A DNA stretch of 11,251 bases, taken from the NCBI GenBank assembly GCA_018668095.1, contig JABIQF010000015.1, positions 1 to 11,251 of the forward strand. The letters run 5' to 3'. Below the pieces are notes generated by a model. It was given only the letters and a program-made list of their open reading frames with translations, was not told the DNA's origin and did no database searches. Both the position numbers and the translations under genes were made by a program. This DNA is from Cellvibrionales bacterium. Lineage in GTDB: Bacteria; Pseudomonadota; Gammaproteobacteria; Pseudomonadales; UBA7434. Shown one piece after another: positions 1 through 6,508 of this stretch; within the stretch, counting starts at the first letter, position 1; each line of letters starts with the position of its first letter.

Positions 1-1599
1 CATTGCTGGCGTACCAAAACACCATTAATTTACCGCGCCACACCGCAGTGGTTTATTGGTATGGAGCAGCAAGGTTTATTGAATTCAGTAAAAGCGGCTG
101 TTGAAGATGTGCAATGGGTGCCTGATTGGGGGCGCGCACGTATTGATGGCATGTTAGCGAGCAGTCCTGATTGGTGTATTTCACGTCAGCGAACATGGGG
201 CGTGCCGATTACTTTATTTGTCCATAAAGTAACGCAAGAATTACATCCCAATACAGTTGCTCTTATTGAGCAAGTAGCAAAACGTATTGAAGTTGACGGC
301 ATTGATGTATGGTTTGATCTCGACGCTGCCGAACTACTAGGTGATGATGCCGATGACTATACAAAAGTGACCGATACACTCGATGTTTGGTTTGATTCAG
401 GTGTCACTCATTATTCAGTTTTAAAAAATACCCCAGGGTTAAGCTTTCCTGCGGATTTATACCTCGAAGGCTCTGACCAACATCGTGGCTGGTTCCAGTC
501 TTCGTTAAAAACATCAATAGCAATGAATGGTACAGCGCCTTATAAAGCGGTACTTACACATGGCTTTGTGGTTGATGCTGACGGTAAAAAAATGTCTAAG
601 TCATTGGGTAATATTGTAGCCCCGCAAGAGGTTATGAATGAGCTTGGTGCGGATGTGCTTAGGTTATGGGTAGCAGCGACAGACTTTAGCAGTGAAATGA
701 GTGTTTCTAACGAAATATTAAAGCGCGTATCCGACTCGTATCGCCGTATTCGAAATACCGCCCGTTTCTTATTGTCTAACTTAGAAGGTTTTGATCCAAA
801 GACCGATTTGCTCCCTAACGATCAATTATTGTTGCTTGATCGCTGGGCGATTACTCGCGCGGCCGAACTGCAAGAAGAAATTTTAACGGCTTATAACGAG
901 TATCAACTGCATACTATTTATCAAAAGTTGCATAACTTTTGCGTAGTTGACTTAGGCAGTATTTATCTCGATATCATTAAAGATCGCCAGTACACCACAC
1001 AGGCAGACAGTGTAGCTAGACGTTCGGCGCAAACGGCGATGTATCATATTATTGAAGCCTTTACGCGCTGGATTGCACCTATATTAAGTTTTACCGCCGA
1101 TGAGCTTAACGAGCATATTCCTGGTGAGCGCAGTGAAAATATTTTTATAGAAGAAGTGTATGCCGGCTTAGATAATTTATTGGATGATTCGCAAGGCGAA
1201 GTTGCTTTAATGCAAACGCTATGTGAAGTGAAAGTGGCAGTAAACAAAGCTATAGAAGGCGAGCGCACTAACGGCACTATTGGTGCGTCACTTGAAGCCG
1301 AAGTTATTATTTATGCCGAGCAATCATTGGCGACACAGTTGTTAGCGATTAAAGATGAATTGCGCTTTGTGTTAATGGCTTCTGCTGTAACTGTGGTGGC
1401 TGATCAAGTAGCACCGGACAATGCTATTGCGACTGAGTTAGACGCTATGAAATTAGTGATTAATAAAAGTGAGCATGAGAAGTGTGCGCGTTGCTGGCAT
1501 CATCGTGAAGAGGTTGGCACTATCGAAGCCCATCCTGAGCTTTGTCAGCGTTGTGTTGATAATGTTGATGGTGACGGTGAAGAAAGGTTATACGCTTAA
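1..1599 (+). CDS. ileS: Isoleucyl-tRNA synthetase, C-terminal part (5' end outside window)
   Basis: This cytoplasmic class I aminoacyl-tRNA synthetase charges tRNA-Ile with isoleucine. The frame is open from base 1, so the gene begins upstream; 532 residues are present. By alignment from memory with the 938-residue E. coli enzyme, about 405 N-terminal residues are missing, including the HIGH motif and most of the editing domain. Window residues 1-22 (HCWRTKTPLIYRATPQWF...) match the conserved stretch that re-enters the catalytic core. The KMSKS loop is at 589-603, followed by the helical anticodon-binding domain. The C-terminal zinc site is intact: CARC (window residues 495-498) and CQRC (515-518), with the same 20-residue spacing as E. 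coli. The ATG at 61 is internal, not the start. The stop overlaps the lspA start (TAATG), suggesting coupled translation. Confidence 0.97.
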   Translation, partial: HCWRTKTPLIYRATPQWFIGMEQQGLLNSVKAAVEDVQWVPDWGRARIDGMLASSPDWCISRQRTWGVPITLFVHKVTQELHPNTVALIEQVAKRIEVDGIDVWFDLDAAELLGDDADDYTKVTDTLDVWFDSGVTHYSVLKNTPGLSFPADLYLEGSDQHRGWFQSSLKTSIAMNGTAPYKAVLTHGFVVDADGKKMSKSLGNIVAPQEVMNELGADVLRLWVAATDFSSEMSVSNEILKRVSDSYRRIRNTARFLLSNLEGFDPKTDLLPNDQLLLLDRWAITRAAELQEEILTAYNEYQLHTIYQKLHNFCVVDLGSIYLDIIKDRQYTTQADSVARRSAQTAMYHIIEAFTRWIAPILSFTADELNEHIPGERSENIFIEEVYAGLDNLLDDSQGEVALMQTLCEVKVAVNKAIEGERTNGTIGASLEAEVIIYAEQSLATQLLAIKDELRFVLMASAVTVVADQVAPDNAIATELDAMKLVINKSEHEKCARCWHHREEVGTIEAHPELCQRCVDNVDGDGEERLYA

Positions 1600-2153
1600 T
1601 GAGCCATTCAAATAATCATTCATTGCGCTGGGCGTGGTATGCGCTGGCTGCAGTTATTGTTGTGCTAGACCAATTAAGTAAGTATTGGGTGCAGATGAGC
1701 TTTTTTGAGTTTGAAAGAATCAATTTGCTACCTATTTTAGATTTCACTTTAGTCTATAACAAAGGTGCCGCTTGGAGTTTTTTAAGTGAAGCGGGTGGTT
1801 GGCAGCGTTGGTTATTTACGGCAATTTCTTCGGCGGTCAGTATTGTTTTAGTCGTCTGGATTCATCGCTTAGTGGCGGTGCAAAAATTATTATTAATAGC
1901 ACTCACATTAATTCTTGCCGGCGCGGTAGGTAATTTAATTGATAGAGTCTTGCTCGGCAAGGTGGTCGATTTCGTATTGTTTTATTACGATGGTCATTAT
2001 TTTCCTGCTTTTAATGTAGCGGACAGTGCTATTACTGTTGGTGCCATTTTTATGTTGGCAGATGTTTTCTGGGGTCCATCAGAAGCCGACTTGAAAGCGG
2101 ACGTTAACGATCAAGTGAAAAATAAATCAGAGGGCGATTCAAATGTCAGATAA
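1599..2153 (+). CDS. lspA: Lipoprotein signal peptidase (signal peptidase II)
   Basis: This inner-membrane aspartic protease removes the signal peptide from diacylglyceryl-modified prolipoproteins before the lipobox cysteine. The 184 residues show four hydrophobic segments (about 10-28, 69-88, 95-113 and 139-158). The family motifs are present: LDQLSKYW (23-30), NKGAAW (54-59), GNLIDR (111-116), VVDF (122-125) and FNVADSA (138-144). The two catalytic aspartates should be D124 and D142, matching the known pair in E. coli and P. aeruginosa. The tail after about residue 160 is hydrophilic and charged, roughly 20 residues longer than in E. coli. The ATG overlaps the ileS stop by one base and has an AAAGG ribosome site at 1583-1587. 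The last 11 bases overlap fkpB. The position between ileS and fkpB is typical of gammaproteobacteria. Confidence 0.97.
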   Translation: MSHSNNHSLRWAWYALAAVIVVLDQLSKYWVQMSFFEFERINLLPILDFTLVYNKGAAWSFLSEAGGWQRWLFTAISSAVSIVLVVWIHRLVAVQKLLLIALTLILAGAVGNLIDRVLLGKVVDFVLFYYDGHYFPAFNVADSAITVGAIFMLADVFWGPSEADLKADVNDQVKNKSEGDSNVR

Positions 2154-2604
2154 CTCAATCGCCATAAAAGAAAATACCCGTGTGACTTTGAATTTCTCTT
2201 TAAAGTTAGCTTCGGGTGACGTGATCGATTCTAATTTCGATAAACCTCCCGTGAGTTTTACTGTTGGTGATGGCAACTTATTAGAAGGTTTTGAAAAATC
2301 TTTATTTGGTATGGTTGCGGGCGAAAAAAGTAGCTGTGTGATTGCTGCTGAGTTTGCTTTTGGTGTTGGCAACCCAGATAACATACAACGTTTTCGTCGT
2401 CATGAAATTGAGTCTATGTTAGAAGGCGGTGATGCAACACTTGAGCCGGGATTAGTGTTAAGTTTTACTGATGCCGCGAAAGGTGAGTTAGCCGGTGTTG
2501 TTGATTCGGTAGAAACCGAGGCGGTATTCGTGAACTTTAATCATCCGCTTGCCGATAAAGATATTACTTTTGATGTTCATATCGTAGAGGTGGTTCCAGC
2601 GTGA
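2143..2604 (+). CDS. fkpB: FKBP-type peptidyl-prolyl cis-trans isomerase, SlpA/FkpB family
   Basis: This is a 153-residue cytoplasmic FKBP with prolyl isomerase and chaperone activity, close in length to E. coli SlpA (149). The FKBP fold is recognisable in VTLNFSLKLASGDVID (14-29), then FTVGDGNLLEGFEKSLFGM (about 39-57) and AGEKSS. An insert-in-flap chaperone domain follows (AFGVGNPDNIQRFRRHEIE), with closing strands at FNHPLADKDITFDVHIVEV. The start is ATG at 2143, with a strong AGAGGG ribosome site at 2129-2134 spaced by 8 bases. It overlaps the end of lspA by 11 bases and the ispH start by 4, so it is almost certainly co-transcribed with both. Its client proteins cannot be read from the sequence. 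There is no signal peptide, consistent with a cytoplasmic protein. Confidence 0.95.
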   Translation: MSDNSIAIKENTRVTLNFSLKLASGDVIDSNFDKPPVSFTVGDGNLLEGFEKSLFGMVAGEKSSCVIAAEFAFGVGNPDNIQRFRRHEIESMLEGGDATLEPGLVLSFTDAAKGELAGVVDSVETEAVFVNFNHPLADKDITFDVHIVEVVPA

Positions 2605-3572
2605 GTGATTCCATTATTGCCACATCAGCCAGTTTGGTATTAGCGAACCCGCGCGGTTTTTGTGCCGGCGTTGATCGTGCTATTGATATTGTTAACCGCG
2701 CTTTAGACGTATTTGGTGCGCCCATTTATGTCCGTCATGAAGTGGTCCACAATAAATTTGTGGTCGAAGATTTACGTGAACGCGGCGCCGTTTTTGTTGA
2801 TGAGCTCTCAGAAGTACCCGATGATGTTATCGTTATTTTTAGTGCGCATGGTGTTTCACAAGCCGTACGTAAAGAAGCCGAGCAACGTAGCTTAAAAGTA
2901 TTTGATGCCACTTGTCCGTTAGTGACTAAGGTTCATATGGAAGTGGTGCGCCATAGTCGAGAAGGGCAGGAGTGTATTCTGATTGGCCATCATGGTCATC
3001 CAGAAGTTGAAGGCACTATGGGCCAGTATGATAATCAAAATGGCGGTGATATTTATTTAGTGGAAACCGAAGACGACGTAGCTAATCTCGTTATTCGAAA
3101 CCCAGAAGCCTTGTTTTATGTGACGCAAACCACGCTTTCAATGGATGACACGGCGCGGGTGATAGATGCTTTAAGAGCGCGTTTTCCGGCCATTGAAGGG
3201 CCAAAGAAAGATGATATCTGTTATGCCACGCAAAACCGTCAAGATGCCGTGCGCACGCTTGCTGCTGACTGTGATCTATTGTTAGTGGTGGGATCACCCA
3301 ACAGTTCTAACTCTAATCGCCTGCGAGAGCTCGCTGAGCGTATTGGAACTGAGGCCTATCTTATTGATAGTGAAGACGATATTCAGCCGCAATGGCTGGC
3401 AGGTAAAGCCGCGGTGGGTATTACTGCGGGCGCGTCGGCCCCTGAAGTCTTAGTTCAAAAAGTGGTTGATTACTTGCAATCACTGGGCGCCACCTTACCG
3501 CAAGAGCAAGTGGGTACTCCCGAAAATATCACTTTTTCAATGCCCAAAGAGCTGCGTCTGCCGGCTAGTTAA
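2601..3572 (+). CDS. ispH: 4-hydroxy-3-methylbut-2-enyl diphosphate reductase
   Basis: IspH (LytB) is the iron-sulfur enzyme that catalyses the last step of the MEP isoprenoid pathway, converting HMBPP into IPP and DMAPP in the cytoplasm. The protein has 323 residues. The three cluster-binding cysteines are C21 (NPRGFCAGVD), C105 (DATCPLVTKVH) and C207 (DDICYATQNRQ). Substrate-site residues are also present: H50 (HEVVHN), H83 (SAHGVS), and H133 with E135 (GHPEVEGTMGQY). The SPNSSNSNRL signature is intact. The start is taken as GTG at 2601, overlapping the fkpB stop (GTGA) with GAGG at 2587-2590. A TTG at 2634 would give an N-terminus closer to E. coli but has no visible ribosome site. It is the last gene of the ileS-lspA-fkpB-ispH operon and is followed by a hairpin. 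Confidence 0.97.
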   Translation: MSDSIIATSASLVLANPRGFCAGVDRAIDIVNRALDVFGAPIYVRHEVVHNKFVVEDLRERGAVFVDELSEVPDDVIVIFSAHGVSQAVRKEAEQRSLKVFDATCPLVTKVHMEVVRHSREGQECILIGHHGHPEVEGTMGQYDNQNGGDIYLVETEDDVANLVIRNPEALFYVTQTTLSMDDTARVIDALRARFPAIEGPKKDDICYATQNRQDAVRTLAADCDLLLVVGSPNSSNSNRLRELAERIGTEAYLIDSEDDIQPQWLAGKAAVGITAGASAPEVLVQKVVDYLQSLGATLPQEQVGTPENITFSMPKELRLPAS

Positions 3573-3575
3573 ATC

Positions 3576-3611
3576 CACGGCAAAAACCGTTTAAATACAG
3601 TTTTTGCCGTG
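3576..3611 (+). terminator. Stem-loop after ispH, probable transcription terminator
   Basis: A perfect 12-bp inverted repeat starts 4 bases after the ispH stop: CACGGCAAAAAC at 3576-3587 and GTTTTTGCCGTG at 3600-3611, with a 12-base loop. The T run (3621-3626) begins 9 bases after the stem rather than directly after it, so this is not a textbook intrinsic terminator. Its position at the end of one functional block and ahead of another supports termination, or at least attenuation or 3'-end protection. Confidence 0.6.
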
Positions 3612-3801
3612 TTCATCGCATTTTTTAAAATCCTTTTTACGTTTATCAGTAGAAGTCTACCGTTAGCGCCTCTGCCGCTGGCTTAAGCCCTCGTAATGCT
3701 CAACAATTCCTTTAACGTTTAAATGATGGGAACTAGCCTTCGTTCGGGTCTGTCTCACATCCATTCAGATAATAAACTTGATGACTTGAGTAGCATTTGT
3801 A
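3612..3801 (+). promoter_or_regulatory. Intergenic region ahead of the minor pilin operon, presumed promoter
   Basis: No gene of recognisable type lies here. The region separates two functional blocks and should hold the promoter of the pilin operon (inference). A GATAAT hexamer at 3768-3773 could be a -10 box, but no convincing -35 box sits at the right distance. GTAGA-AG-TCTAC at 3649-3660 is a small inverted repeat that could be an operator half-site or chance. CGTTTAAAT occurs at 3588-3596 (the loop of the preceding hairpin) and again at 3716-3724. No clear sigma-54 -24/-12 element or AlgR-type box was found. Confidence 0.3.
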
Positions 3802-4398
3802 ATGTTTCGATTACGATTACACGATCTATTAAAGAGCCGATTAAAGGACCGATTAAAAGGTCCATTAAAAGCCCCATTAAAGAGCCAGTTAGGCATGACA
3901 TTGCTAGAGCTTATGGTGGTTGTAGCTATTGCCGGTATCTTGGCCGCAGTGGCTATTCCGAGTTTTCAAACAGCAATAAAAAATAATACGGTTGCCACCT
4001 ATCGAGATACTTTTGCTACGGCTATAAAAATTGCCCGCAGTGAAGCCATTAATACTCAATCTTTCGTCACGATTTGTCCCAGTATTAATCAAGCGGGTTG
4101 TAGCGGCAATTGGGCTAACGGTTGGATTGTGTTTGCCGATGCCGATGGCTCGGGTGCTCGTGATATTGCGAATGAGCGTTTAATTGATACAAATAGTGGC
4201 AATACGAATATTCGGATCAGTAATGGATTGGCACGAACAGTTATTACTTTTGCGGCAACGGGTCTGAATGTTGGCAATGCTGAAACCATTAGTTTTTGTG
4301 ACATCCAAACCACATCCGATATTGATGGGCGATCAATTATTTTGACTGTAACGGGATCATTAACGTATTCGGCTGACACAGTACTTTCAGGTTGTTAA
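3802..4398 (+). CDS. fimU: GspH/FimT-family minor pilin, FimU-like, with Leu-Lys repeat leader
   Basis: This is a type IV pilus minor pilin of the GspH/FimT family, expected to be cleaved by PilD and placed in the pilus-priming tip complex with PilV, PilW, PilX and PilE. The mature protein starts after G31 (SQLG|MTLLELMVVV) with Glu at +5 and a hydrophobic helix to about residue 52. ARSEAI, a C92/C100 pair and a C166/C198 pair fit FimU-type disulfides (inferred). An acidic DADGSG loop starts at D113. The C-terminal part has DGRS rather than GRxR, so FimU is preferred over the DNA-uptake FimT. The start is fixed by the frame: a stop lies at 3787-3789, ATG 3802 is the only start upstream of the cleavage site, and later ATGs would lose Gly-1. 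The ribosome site is weak. Oddity: the 31-residue leader is unusually long and is built from repeats LKS-RLKD-RLKG-PLKA-PLKS. It is the first gene of the pilin operon. Confidence 0.88.
   Translation: MFRLRLHDLLKSRLKDRLKGPLKAPLKSQLGMTLLELMVVVAIAGILAAVAIPSFQTAIKNNTVATYRDTFATAIKIARSEAINTQSFVTICPSINQAGCSGNWANGWIVFADADGSGARDIANERLIDTNSGNTNIRISNGLARTVITFAATGLNVGNAETISFCDIQTTSDIDGRSIILTVTGSLTYSADTVLSGC
3826..3897 (+). repeat. 12-bp tandem repeat inside the FimU leader
   Basis: Five adjacent 12-base units fill 3826-3885: CTATTAAAGAGC, CGATTAAAGGAC, CGATTAAAAGGT, CCATTAAAAGCC and CCATTAAAGAGC. A degenerate sixth, CAGTTAGGCATG (3886-3897), spans the cleavage site. The core shared by all five is ATTAAA. 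A 12-base period keeps the reading frame, so unit gain or loss would only lengthen or shorten the leader by four residues (xLKx). The end point is approximate because the last unit is diverged. Confidence 0.85.
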
Positions 4399-4404
4399 TA
4401 GGGT

Positions 4405-4980
4405 ATGAATATTTTTAATTTATACAACACTCAAAAACCAAAGATGCAATTAAGTCAACGCAAAAGGTCTCGCTTAATGCTAATGCCACTCTCGCAAAAG
4501 GGCTTTACCTTAATTGAGGTAATGGTTGCTGTATTTGTTTTGGCTGTCGGTATTTTAGGTATGGCAGGTATGCAGGCAGTGAGCGTACGTGAATCACAAA
4601 ACAGTGTATTCCGATCGCAGGCCGATATTTTAGCCGCTGATATGGCCGACCGTCTAAGAGCGAATCGCGCCGATGCTGCCGATGAACTCTCAACCAATTA
4701 TGAAACCGATGGCACCCTCGGAGATTTACCGAATTGTATGGGAACCACCGCTAATTGTGATGAGACCGATATAGCGGGCTACGATATTTTTCAATGGCAA
4801 ACACAAATTGTTAATTCAAATTTACCTGCAGGTGTTGGCACTATCACAAGAAATGCCGGTACCTCTGAATATACTATTTTAGTGTTTTGGGATGAAGATC
4901 GTGACGGCGCAGTGACAACAGGAACGAGCTGTAATTCTACAGCGGCTGATGGCTGTATTCGCTTAGTGATTCAAATTTAA
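4405..4980 (+). CDS. pilV: Type IV pilus minor pilin PilV
   Basis: PilV is a minor pilin of the inner-membrane and tip priming complex of type IV pili. The prepilin signature is SQKG|FTLIEVMVAVFVLAVG, with Gly-1 and Glu+5, followed by GMAGMQ and an ADMADRLRANR stretch that is typical of PilV. The globular part has cysteine pairs (CMGTTANC and CNSTAADGC) and a WDEDRDG acidic loop from D163. The start is uncertain. ATG 4405 gives 191 residues and a 33-residue leader but has no well-spaced ribosome site. ATG 4444 has none either. ATG 4477 has AAGG at 4464-4467, 9 bases upstream, and gives a normal 9-residue leader. I give the longest form but consider 4477 at least as likely. It lies 6 bases after fimU and is surely co-transcribed. 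Confidence 0.9.
   Translation: MNIFNLYNTQKPKMQLSQRKRSRLMLMPLSQKGFTLIEVMVAVFVLAVGILGMAGMQAVSVRESQNSVFRSQADILAADMADRLRANRADAADELSTNYETDGTLGDLPNCMGTTANCDETDIAGYDIFQWQTQIVNSNLPAGVGTITRNAGTSEYTILVFWDEDRDGAVTTGTSCNSTAADGCIRLVIQI
4464..4467 (+). promoter_or_regulatory. Candidate ribosome-binding site favouring pilV ATG 4477
   Basis: AAGG (in AAAAGG) lies 9 bases before the in-frame ATG at 4477. The upstream in-frame ATGs at 4405 and 4444 have no equally good site. If used, the PilV leader would be nine residues, the normal size for a prepilin. Confidence 0.4.
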
Positions 4981-4996
4981 AGCACATCGTAACAAT

Positions 4997-5000
4997 CAGG
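4997..5000 (+). promoter_or_regulatory. Ribosome-binding site deciding the pilW start
   Basis: CAGG sits 8 bases before ATG 5009 but only 2 bases before the in-frame TTG at 5003. The ATG is therefore the better start for pilW. Confidence 0.5.
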
Positions 5001-5008
5001 TTTTGACT

Positions 5009-5848
5009 ATGGCAAGACTAACAAGCAAGCAAGCAGGTTTTTCATTAATTGAGCTAATGATCGCAATGGGTCTTGGCCTTTTTATGTTGGCAGGCATTAT
5101 TCAAGTGACTGTGGGTAGTCGGCAGTCATTTGATGTTATTCGCGCGCAATCAATTATTCAAGAGTCTGGCCGTTTTAGTATGAGTTTTATTAGTCGTTCT
5201 TCTCGTGCAGCTGGGTACCTGAATCCTGGTGATATCACGACGATGAATGGCGACGACTTTGCTGCTGATTTAGTTAATTTGGTAGCGAGTAATGGTTACT
5301 GGCTAAGCCAAAATGGTTTTGATGAAGGTGCTGTTATTGTAGGTGCAGATACCACAGCTGCATCATTAACGGATGCTGATACAACGCTGGATAGCTTTAC
5401 TTTTAGAATGGAAGGTGACGGTGATGCGACAAGACCACTTTTAGATTGTGCCGGCGTTGCGATTGACGGTACACCGGGTGTCTTTACGCGTATGAGTTTT
5501 TATATTGATACAAATGATCAGCTGCGTTGCGATGTTGCTGGTGCAAGCTCGGTGGTGTTGGTATCTGGTGTTGAAGATATGCAGGTGCTTTATGGAATAG
5601 GTGATGCCTCCACACCGAATCGGGTTATTCGTTATTTAACAGCAACACAAATGACCAGTGCTGATTGGCCCTATGTCGTGGTAATGCAAATTGGTTTAAT
5701 GACGGTTTCTGATAACACGCCGCTGGATGCAACGGGTAGAGATTATATTTTATTAGATAAAGATATTGAATCGACAGCCACTGCCGATGGTCGTGCGCGG
5801 CAAGTGTTTACTCAAACCATTGCTTTACGCAGCCAACTTTCGGGTTAA
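5009..5848 (+). CDS. pilW: Type IV pilus minor pilin PilW
   Basis: PilW is the GspJ-like minor pilin of the type IV pilus priming and tip complex. The 279 residues begin with a ten-residue leader ending KQAG|FSLIELMIAMGLG, giving Gly-1 and Glu+5, with a hydrophobic helix to about residue 32. VTVGSRQSFDVIRAQS and the ESGRFSMSFISRSSRAAGY stretch follow, the latter typical of PilW. The C-terminal region (VEDMQVLYG, then RQVFTQTIALRSQ) also matches the family pattern. ATG 5009 is preferred over TTG 5003 on ribosome-site spacing. It lies 28 bases after pilV and 6 bases before the longest form of pilX. The leader coding region contains three CAAG units at 5022-5033, probably too few to be unstable. 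Confidence 0.92.
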   Translation: MARLTSKQAGFSLIELMIAMGLGLFMLAGIIQVTVGSRQSFDVIRAQSIIQESGRFSMSFISRSSRAAGYLNPGDITTMNGDDFAADLVNLVASNGYWLSQNGFDEGAVIVGADTTAASLTDADTTLDSFTFRMEGDGDATRPLLDCAGVAIDGTPGVFTRMSFYIDTNDQLRCDVAGASSVVLVSGVEDMQVLYGIGDASTPNRVIRYLTATQMTSADWPYVVVMQIGLMTVSDNTPLDATGRDYILLDKDIESTATADGRARQVFTQTIALRSQLSG

Positions 5849-5854
5849 TTATCA

Positions 5855-6478
5855 ATGGATATTATCAATATGAAAAATCAATCAAACATGCCATTGAATA
5901 AAGCGGCCTATAAGCAATCGCAAGGCGGTGCTGTGCTGGTGGTTGCGTTAGTGATGCTTTTGATCCTCACTTTAATTGGCATGTCGGGTATGTCTTCAGT
6001 GACCTTAGAAGAAAAAATGGTTTCGAATATGCAGAATGCAAATAAATCATTTCAAGGGGCAGAAGCAGCATTAAATGAATGCGAAATTTATTTGCGAGAG
6101 CAGGCGACTGTTATTTTGCATCAAACATCTAAGACTTCAAGTTTAAGTGATTTGCAAAATAAGACTCATAGAGTGATTTCTACCGGCATATTTCCTGCCG
6201 GCTGGTGGCAGGATAATGATTTTTGGGATGATTATGGTAATGAATCTATCATTGCTTCGATTGCTCGAACAACAGCCTCACCAGATGGCGTTGCATCTGT
6301 GCCGCTTTGTTTTACCGAATATATTGGTAATGGTACTAGCTCTATGGATTCTGATACGTCTTTATATCCAGGCGCGAATTCATCCGATGCTAAGTTGGTG
6401 TATCGCGTCACAGCATCTTCATTTGGTGCCGATACAAAGAGTCAGTCAATTGTAGAAAGTTTGTTTGTTAAGCATTAG
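5855..6478 (+). CDS. pilX: Type IV pilus minor pilin PilX
   Basis: PilX is the GspK-like minor pilin thought to sit at the very tip of the pilus. The N-terminal signature is SQGG|AVLVVALVMLLILTLIG, then MSSVTLEEKMVSNMQNAN and FQGAEAALNECE, all characteristic of the PilX N-terminal domain. The mature protein has Val, not Glu, at position +5. That absence is usual for GspK/PilX-type tip subunits and supports the assignment. The start is uncertain: ATG 5855 gives 207 residues with a 25-residue leader, ATG 5870 has a weak GGA upstream, and ATG 5888 would also keep the cleavage site. The C-terminal part (about residues 60-207) is rich in Ser, Thr and Asp and is recognised only by position. Confidence 0.9.
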   Translation: MDIINMKNQSNMPLNKAAYKQSQGGAVLVVALVMLLILTLIGMSGMSSVTLEEKMVSNMQNANKSFQGAEAALNECEIYLREQATVILHQTSKTSSLSDLQNKTHRVISTGIFPAGWWQDNDFWDDYGNESIIASIARTTASPDGVASVPLCFTEYIGNGTSSMDSDTSLYPGANSSDAKLVYRVTASSFGADTKSQSIVESLFVKH

Positions 6479-6508
6479 TCAGCAATATTACGGACAGCGG
6501 TGAAAGTA

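Noticed and set aside
1044..1277. Minus-strand open frame inside ileS
   Set aside because: It lies entirely within conserved ileS coding sequence and has no recognisable protein features.
3658..3668. ACCGTTAGCG, partial resemblance to the AlgR box that controls the P. aeruginosa fimU operon
   Set aside because: The match breaks down after the first six bases; not enough to call a site.
3678..3700. TGGC-containing stretch considered as a sigma-54 -24/-12 promoter
   Set aside because: No proper GC element at the -12 position and wrong spacing.
3723..3986. Open frame overlapping the start of fimU that reads the 12-bp repeat as an Ile-Lys-x-Pro series
   Set aside because: It has no ribosome site, the pilin signature is in the other frame, and the repetitive part is open in this frame only because the 12-base repeat unit contains no stop in it.
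5022..5034. Three CAAG tetranucleotide units in the pilW leader, possible phase-variable tract
   Set aside because: Three copies are too few for typical slipped-strand phase variation, and the same pattern can arise from ordinary Ser-Lys-Gln codons.
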